Below are positions 6,597-10,786 of a stretch of DNA of 10,786 nucleotides, piece after piece. The position numbers were made by a program, and so were the translations under genes. The DNA is from Vulcanimicrobiota bacterium (GTDB taxonomy: Bacteria > Vulcanimicrobiota > Vulcanimicrobiia > Vulcanimicrobiales > Vulcanimicrobiaceae): contig JAFAMS010000382.1 in NCBI GenBank assembly GCA_019233165.1, positions 1 through 10,786 of the forward strand, given 5' to 3'. The notes under the pieces are model-generated. The model made no database searches, was not told the origin of the DNA, and saw nothing but the letters and a program-made list of their open reading frames with translations. Within the stretch, counting starts at the first letter, position 1, and each line of letters opens with the position of its first letter.

Positions 6597-7550
6597 TCAC
6601 GCCGCCGGGACGGGCGATGCCCGGCGCGCGTGCGCGTACAGCTGCGCGACGGCGCACGACGCCATCCGCACTCGCACGGAATCCGCGCGAGACGTCAAGA
6701 CGATCGGGACGCGCGCGCCGAGGACGATTCCGGCTGCGTCGGCCTTGAGCATGAACGTCAGGTTCTTGGCGAGCATGTTCCCCGCCTCGAGATCGGGGAC
6801 GACCAGGATCTGCGCGCGGCCGGCAACCGGGGAGGTTATCCCCTTGATCCTCGCTGCTTCCGGATCGATCGCGTTGTCGAAGGCCAGCGGGCCGTCGACG
6901 ATTCCGCCGGTGATCTGCCCTCGCTCCGCCATCTTGCACAGCGCCGCCGCGTCGATCGTCGAGGGAATCTTCGTCGTGACGGTCTCGACGGCCGACAGGA
7001 TCGCCACGCGCGGCGTCCCGATCCCGGCGAGGTGAAGATCGATCGCGTTCTGGACGATGTCGCGCTTCGCGTCGAGATCCGGTGCGATGTTGATCGCGGC
7101 GTCGGTGACGAAGAGGGTCTCGGGATACGAAGGGACCGCCATCACGAAGACGTGGCTGATCCGGCGCGCGGTCCGCAAGCCGGTCGCCGTTTTCATCACC
7201 GCGTGCATCAGCTCGTCGGTGTGAAGGCTGCCTTTCATCAAGACCTCGCCGGTGCCGTCGCGGATGAGCGCGACGCCGCGCTCGGCGGATTCTACACTAC
7301 CCGCAACGTCGACGATTTTGTACGCCCCTAGTTCGAGTCCGAGCTCGCCGCCGATGCGCCGGATCGTTGCCGCAGGTCCGACGAGGGTCGGTTCGATGAT
7401 CCCGGCCTCGGCTGCTTCGAGCGGTCCGCGCAGCGAGGTCTCATCGCACGGATAGACGACGACGGTCGGAATCGGCTGCAGGACGCGCGCACGCTCGATC
7501 AGCCGTTCGTACTTTTCGCTCGCCGGCGGTGCGACGCGTTGTTCAAGCAT
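6597..7550 (-). CDS. Phosphate acyltransferase (phosphotransacetylase/phosphotransbutyrylase family)
   Basis: Catalyses acyl-CoA plus phosphate to acyl phosphate plus CoA, feeding acetate kinase. From ATG 7550 it has 317 residues, a single PTA_PTB domain. Recognisable family blocks include YERLIERARVL, YPCDETSLRGPLEAAEAG (33-50), LMKGSLHTDELMHAVM (104-119), FVTDAAINIAPDLDAKRDIVQNAI (from 137), AILSAVETVT (173-182), LCKMAERGQITGGIVDGPLAFDNA (from 194) and VLGARVPIVLTSRADS (276-291). It resembles the C-terminal half of the MaoC-PTA 'bifunctional enoyl-CoA hydratase/phosphate acetyltransferase' proteins but lacks the MaoC domain. A further 53 codons are open upstream of ATG 7550, but that stretch lies inside the DUF3141 gene, has no family similarity and is not part of the protein. 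The chosen ATG has CGGAG seven bases upstream and overlaps the DUF3141 stop by 8 bases. Acetyl versus butyryl specificity is unresolved. Confidence 0.92.
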   Translation of the reverse strand: MLEQRVAPPASEKYERLIERARVLQPIPTVVVYPCDETSLRGPLEAAEAGIIEPTLVGPAATIRRIGGELGLELGAYKIVDVAGSVESAERGVALIRDGTGEVLMKGSLHTDELMHAVMKTATGLRTARRISHVFVMAVPSYPETLFVTDAAINIAPDLDAKRDIVQNAIDLHLAGIGTPRVAILSAVETVTTKIPSTIDAAALCKMAERGQITGGIVDGPLAFDNAIDPEAARIKGITSPVAGRAQILVVPDLEAGNMLAKNLTFMLKADAAGIVLGARVPIVLTSRADSVRVRMASCAVAQLYAHARRASPVPAA

Positions 7551-9696
7551 GCACGGACTCCGGCAGATCGAAGCATTCGCGAAGGCGTGCCAGCCGGGCA
7601 CGATCGGTCTCGTCGAGCCCGCCTCGCGCTCGCATGAGGTGTTCGACAATCTCGAATGCACGCGCTCGGGTCGCCGGATCGCTGGGCAGCATCCGCGGCA
7701 GGGCGGCAAGCGACGCCTCCTCGTCGAGGAGCAGCATCGAGTACTGATCTCGGACGAGCGACTTGAAGGCTTGCAGCGAGATCGCCGGGAGCTCGCGCTG
7801 TTCCACGCGCAGACGGCGCACGGCTTCGAAGCCGCGCTCGTCGACTGCGTTTCGGGCCATCCCGACGTACAGCGCCGCGCGGACTAGGGCTTCGCGCAGG
7901 CCGCCGTCACCGATGCGGGCGCGCAGGTCGGCGACGCGCTTTTCGGTCACCTCGGCGTGCAACGGATCTTTCGGTGCCTTGCGCAGCGGTGCGTCGTTCT
8001 TCGGATCGATCCCGACGGCAGCCTGAAGCGCCGGCGAACCGTAGATCGAAAAGAACGTCATCTCCGCAAACGCGTTCGACCAGTCGCGCCATGCGTCGAG
8101 CGTCTCGACGATTTGCTTCGAGAACGTCTCTTGCCACGCGATGAACGGATTGTCGGACGAAACGGGAGCGCGGTGCAGCCGCGCCTCGGTCGCCGCGCGC
8201 TCGATACCCGCCATCACCGGCCCCGAACCGGAGAAGAGCTCGTACGGAAGGCGAAGCGGATGGAGCTTGCGCGACCACTCGGCCGCCGTCGACGTCGTCA
8301 TTGCGCGCACCCACGGCTGCACGAACGTACGATAGAGATTGAGGTTGATCTCCGAGACGCGCGCCGCGGCGGCGAATGCCCGCTCGTCGGCAGGCGTGTT
8401 CCCGCCGAGCGCGCGGATATCGTCGAGCGTCCGCGCTTCGCAGCGCATCACCCACTCGGTCGCGACGAGCTCCGCGTTGGGCGTCGCCGCCGTCTTGCGT
8501 TCGAACGTCGCTTCGTAGAGCCCGGGCGGGAGGACGTCGATCAGGTCGATGTTGTCCGAGAATTCCCGATGCTGCTTCTTTGCGACGCCGCCGGAGACAA
8601 AGATCCCCAAGTGTCCGACGGTTTCGTGGATCGTGTAAACGATCGTCTGGCCGTGCGCACGGATGTCGTCGACGTCATCGTAGAGATCGAGGATCCAGCC
8701 CAGCGCCTGGGGCGGCGGCGTGATGTTGTCGCCTTTCGAGCAGAAGACCACGATCGGCGAGCGGATGTTCCGCAAATCGACGCTCGTGCCGTCGGAAGTC
8801 TTGATCGCGCCTGCCGCAAGCTTGTTACCGACGAACAGCTCGTCGACGATGAACTGGATCTCCTCGCCGTTCAGCGTAACGTGCCCGCCCCACCACTTCT
8901 CGAACCCGAGGTAGCGCGACGCTTCGGTGTCGATCTTCGAATATAAGTTGTATTGCTTGCTCCACAACGTATTCGACGGGTTGAGGTTCTCGAAGTTTTG
9001 GACGAGCCACGCGCCGTCGAAAATGCCGTCGCCGAGATCGCTCGTGAGCGCGGTCAGCCAGCTTCCGCCGAGGAGTCCGCCGGTATAGCGCATCGGATCG
9101 CGGCCGTGGACCCCCTGCCAGTATTCGAGCGGCGAACCGGCGACGATGATCGGGCCGAAGAGCTCGGGACGGACCGCCGCGAGCATCATCACCGCCCACC
9201 CGGCTTGGCAATTCCCGATCACGCACGGCTTTCCGTCGGCTTGCGGATGCAGCGCGATCACGTTCTCGAGGAAGATCGCTTCGGCGCGCGCGATGTCTTC
9301 GATCGTCTGTCCCGGGACCGGGTCGGGCAGAAAGCCGATGAAATAACATGGATGTCCGGCGGCGAGGGCGACGCCGATCTCGCTATCGGCTTTGAATCCG
9401 CCGATCCCCGGGCCGTGTCCGGCACGCGGATCGACGACGACGAAGGGCCGCTCGAGCGAATCGACCGCGACGCCCTGCGGCGGGATGATCCGCGCCAGGA
9501 CGTAGTTCACCGGACGTTCGAGGGTACGACCGTCGATGACGACCTCAACTCCGTACTCGAGGACGTGCGGAGCGATTTGGGAGATGTGCTCGCGGTACTG
9601 CTCGCCGCGCTGCCGCATGACGTCCCAATAAAGGATAGAGCGCTGCGCCGCGTCGACGAGATACTCGATCGCTGGAGCAAAGGGTGAAGTGCTCAT
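7543..9696 (-). CDS. DUF3141 alpha/beta hydrolase with PHA-synthase-like catalytic triad
   Basis: A 717-residue cytoplasmic protein of the DUF3141 family, whose biochemical function I do not know. The N-terminal half is an alpha/beta hydrolase. VVVDPRAGHGPGIGGF is at 86-101. A lipase-box-like GNCQAG has Cys163 as predicted nucleophile, CSKGDNITPPPQ has Asp323, and TVGHLGIFVSG has His362. The Cys nucleophile in G-x-C-x-A-G and the Cys-Asp spacing (160) closely parallel PHA synthases (PhaC), so an acyl-CoA or hydroxyalkanoate thioester substrate is a fair inference. The C-terminal half (about 400-717) is helical and unassigned. No signal peptide or membrane helix is seen. It starts a compact unit with phosphotransacylase (8-base overlap), acetate kinase and ppk2; similar DUF3141-pta-ackA groupings are known in Alphaproteobacteria. 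The ATG has only a weak GAG-type ribosome site and sits in a near-palindrome. Confidence 0.88.
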   Translation of the reverse strand: MSTSPFAPAIEYLVDAAQRSILYWDVMRQRGEQYREHISQIAPHVLEYGVEVVIDGRTLERPVNYVLARIIPPQGVAVDSLERPFVVVDPRAGHGPGIGGFKADSEIGVALAAGHPCYFIGFLPDPVPGQTIEDIARAEAIFLENVIALHPQADGKPCVIGNCQAGWAVMMLAAVRPELFGPIIVAGSPLEYWQGVHGRDPMRYTGGLLGGSWLTALTSDLGDGIFDGAWLVQNFENLNPSNTLWSKQYNLYSKIDTEASRYLGFEKWWGGHVTLNGEEIQFIVDELFVGNKLAAGAIKTSDGTSVDLRNIRSPIVVFCSKGDNITPPPQALGWILDLYDDVDDIRAHGQTIVYTIHETVGHLGIFVSGGVAKKQHREFSDNIDLIDVLPPGLYEATFERKTAATPNAELVATEWVMRCEARTLDDIRALGGNTPADERAFAAAARVSEINLNLYRTFVQPWVRAMTTSTAAEWSRKLHPLRLPYELFSGSGPVMAGIERAATEARLHRAPVSSDNPFIAWQETFSKQIVETLDAWRDWSNAFAEMTFFSIYGSPALQAAVGIDPKNDAPLRKAPKDPLHAEVTEKRVADLRARIGDGGLREALVRAALYVGMARNAVDERGFEAVRRLRVEQRELPAISLQAFKSLVRDQYSMLLLDEEASLAALPRMLPSDPATRARAFEIVEHLMRARGGLDETDRARLARLRECFDLPESVHA

Positions 9697-9770
9697 ATGG
9701 GCACTCTACACCCTATTCGCCTTAGGTGAAGCTACAATGAAGGCAGTGAGAAGGGCTCTTAATCTTGAGT
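9697..9770. other. 74-base gap between clpB and the DUF3141 operon; no clear signal
   Basis: Neither a convincing intrinsic terminator for the upstream Clp gene nor a strong promoter is visible. On the minus strand TTGTAG with TAGGGT 16 bases later is a weak sigma-70-like pair. The DUF3141 unit could be read through from the Clp gene or start from this poor promoter. Confidence 0.4.
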
Positions 9771-10786
9771 CTAGACCCCGACGATCTCCCCGACCGTCGT
9801 CGGGACCGCGGCGAAGGTGAGTTCGCCGCCTTTCTCGTCGAAGCCGACGCTGACGGTCTGGCCGTCGCGGATCTCGCCGGCGAGGATCTTGCGGGCCAGC
9901 GGCGTCTCGAGCTCCTTCTGGATCGTTCGCTTCAAGGGCCGAGCGCCGTACGCCGGGTCGTAGCCGACTTTGACGAGGTGCAGTTTTGCCGCCTCGGAGA
10001 GCTCGATCTTGATCCGGCGGTCGTCCAGACGCCGCTGCACGCGCTCGAGCTGAATGTCGACGATCCGCTTGAGCTCGTCCTCGGTGAGCGCGTGGAAGAC
10101 GACGGTCTCGTCGACTCGGTTGAGGAACTCCGGCCGGAAGTGCTGGCGCAGCTCGTCGAGGACGGTCGCTCGCATTACCGCGTACGCCGCGTCGTCGATT
10201 CCACCGTGATAGTCGAGGATCCGGTGGCTTCCAATGTTCGACGTCATGATCACGATCGTGTTGCGGAAGTCGACGCGACGCCCCTGGGAGTCGGTGAGCT
10301 TCCCCTCCTCGAGGATCTGCAGGAGGATGTTGAACACGTCGGGATGCGCCTTCTCGATCTCGTCGAAGAGGACGACCGAGTACGGCTTGCGGCGCACGGC
10401 CTCGGTGAGCTGGCCGCCTTCGTCGTAGCCGATGTAGCCGGGCGGTGAGCCGACGAGCCGCGACACGGAGTGCTTCTCCATGTACTCCGACATGTCGATC
10501 TGGATCATCGCGTCCTCGTCGCCGAACAGGAACTCGGCGAGCGTGCGCGCGAGCTCGGTCTTGCCGACGCCGGACGGCCCGAGGAAGATGAACGAGCCGG
10601 TCGGCCGCTTCGGATCCTTGATGCCGGCCCGCGCGCGGCGGATCGACTTCGCGACGGCGACGATCGCCTCTTCCTGGCCGATGACGCGCTTGTGGAGCTC
10701 CTCCTCCATGCGCATCAGCTTGGCCGTCTCGGCCTCGGTCAGCTTGAACACCGGGATGCCGGTCCACATCGAGACGATGTCGGCGA
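9771..10786 (-). CDS. clpB: ClpB-type Hsp100 disaggregase, C-terminal AAA+ (D2) part, 5' end outside window
   Basis: An ATP-driven hexameric unfoldase that threads aggregated proteins through its pore. The frame runs off the window edge at 10786; 338 C-terminal residues are visible, beginning [12 protein letters not shown], the linker between the two AAA+ domains. D2 features follow in order: VIGQEEA, Walker A GPSGVGKT, the pore loop in [10 protein letters not shown], Walker [13 protein letters not shown], sensor-1 IVIMTSN, the arginine-finger region [11 protein letters not shown] and sensor-2 GARPLKR. The N-terminal part of D2 ([32 protein letters not shown]) also resembles ClpC. However, no IGF/IGL-type ClpP-docking tripeptide is seen between sensor-1 and FRPEF, and the small domain ([25 protein letters not shown]) is ClpB-like. 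ClpC remains possible because the middle domain, which would decide, is not in the window. It ends with TAG at 9773-9771, 74 bases before the DUF3141 start. Confidence 0.85.
   Translation of the reverse strand, partial: ADIVSMWTGIPVFKLTEAETAKLMRMEEELHKRVIGQEEAIVAVAKSIRRARAGIKDPKRPTGSFIFLGPSGVGKTELARTLAEFLFGDEDAMIQIDMSEYMEKHSVSRLVGSPPGYIGYDEGGQLTEAVRRKPYSVVLFDEIEKAHPDVFNILLQILEEGKLTDSQGRRVDFRNTIVIMTSNIGSHRILDYHGGIDDAAYAVMRATVLDELRQHFRPEFLNRVDETVVFHALTEDELKRIVDIQLERVQRRLDDRRIKIELSEAAKLHLVKVGYDPAYGARPLKRTIQKELETPLARKILAGEIRDGQTVSVGFDEKGGELTFAAVPTTVGEIVGV

Noticed and set aside
5523..7331. Plus-strand open frame of 602 codons across ackA and the phosphotransacylase gene
   Set aside because: Composition is Arg/Asp/Glu-rich without recognisable motifs, and both minus-strand genes carry full family signatures over the same bases. 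High-GC codon use explains the open antisense frame.
7551..7709. Upstream 53-codon extension of the phosphotransacylase
   Set aside because: It lies inside the DUF3141 coding region, is Cys/Arg/Pro-rich and unlike the family N-terminus. ATG 7550 has a ribosome site and gives the normal length.

Overview
This 10.8 kb window comes from a high-GC bacterium, and every convincing gene lies on the minus strand, so transcription runs from high to low coordinates. No rRNA, tRNA, CRISPR array, insertion sequence or phage gene was seen. The gene content is chromosomal metabolism. The lineage cannot be fixed from the window. The mix of a ClpB/ClpC-type chaperone, a DUF3141-Pta-AckA block of the kind known in Alphaproteobacteria, and an actinobacteria-like short ilv leader would fit a less-studied high-GC phylum such as Eremiobacterota/Vulcanimicrobiota, but that is a guess.

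Layout in the direction of transcription. (1) 10786-9771: C-terminal AAA+ part of a ClpB-type Hsp100 disaggregase, cut by the window edge. (2) 9696-4600: a tightly packed block of four genes. These are a DUF3141 alpha/beta hydrolase with a PHA-synthase-like Cys-Asp-His triad, a phosphate acyltransferase (Pta/Ptb type), acetate kinase and polyphosphate kinase 2. The junctions are an 8-base overlap, an abutting TGAATG and an ATGA overlap. The block looks like one co-translated unit joining acyl-CoA to acyl-phosphate to ATP chemistry with polyphosphate/nucleotide phosphorylation. (3) 4595-4405: a promoter and a complete amino-acid attenuator. It contains a 20-residue leader peptide with a run of seven Leu/Val/Ile codons, a protector hairpin, an alternative antiterminator pairing and an intrinsic terminator. 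(4) 4404-1: the operon it should control, made of acetolactate synthase large subunit (ilvB, GTG start), a 75-residue ACT-domain regulatory subunit overlapping it by GTGA, an orphan TRAP-type solute-binding protein and a DHA2-family (EmrB/QacA-like) MFS transporter cut by the window start.

The most notable element is the ilv attenuator, whose three mutually exclusive pairings can be read base by base. It appears to place a periplasmic binding protein and a drug/metabolite exporter under branched-chain amino acid control together with ilvB. The second point of interest is the DUF3141-pta-ackA-ppk2 module, where a PhaC-like hydrolase of unknown substrate is translationally coupled to substrate-level phosphorylation enzymes.
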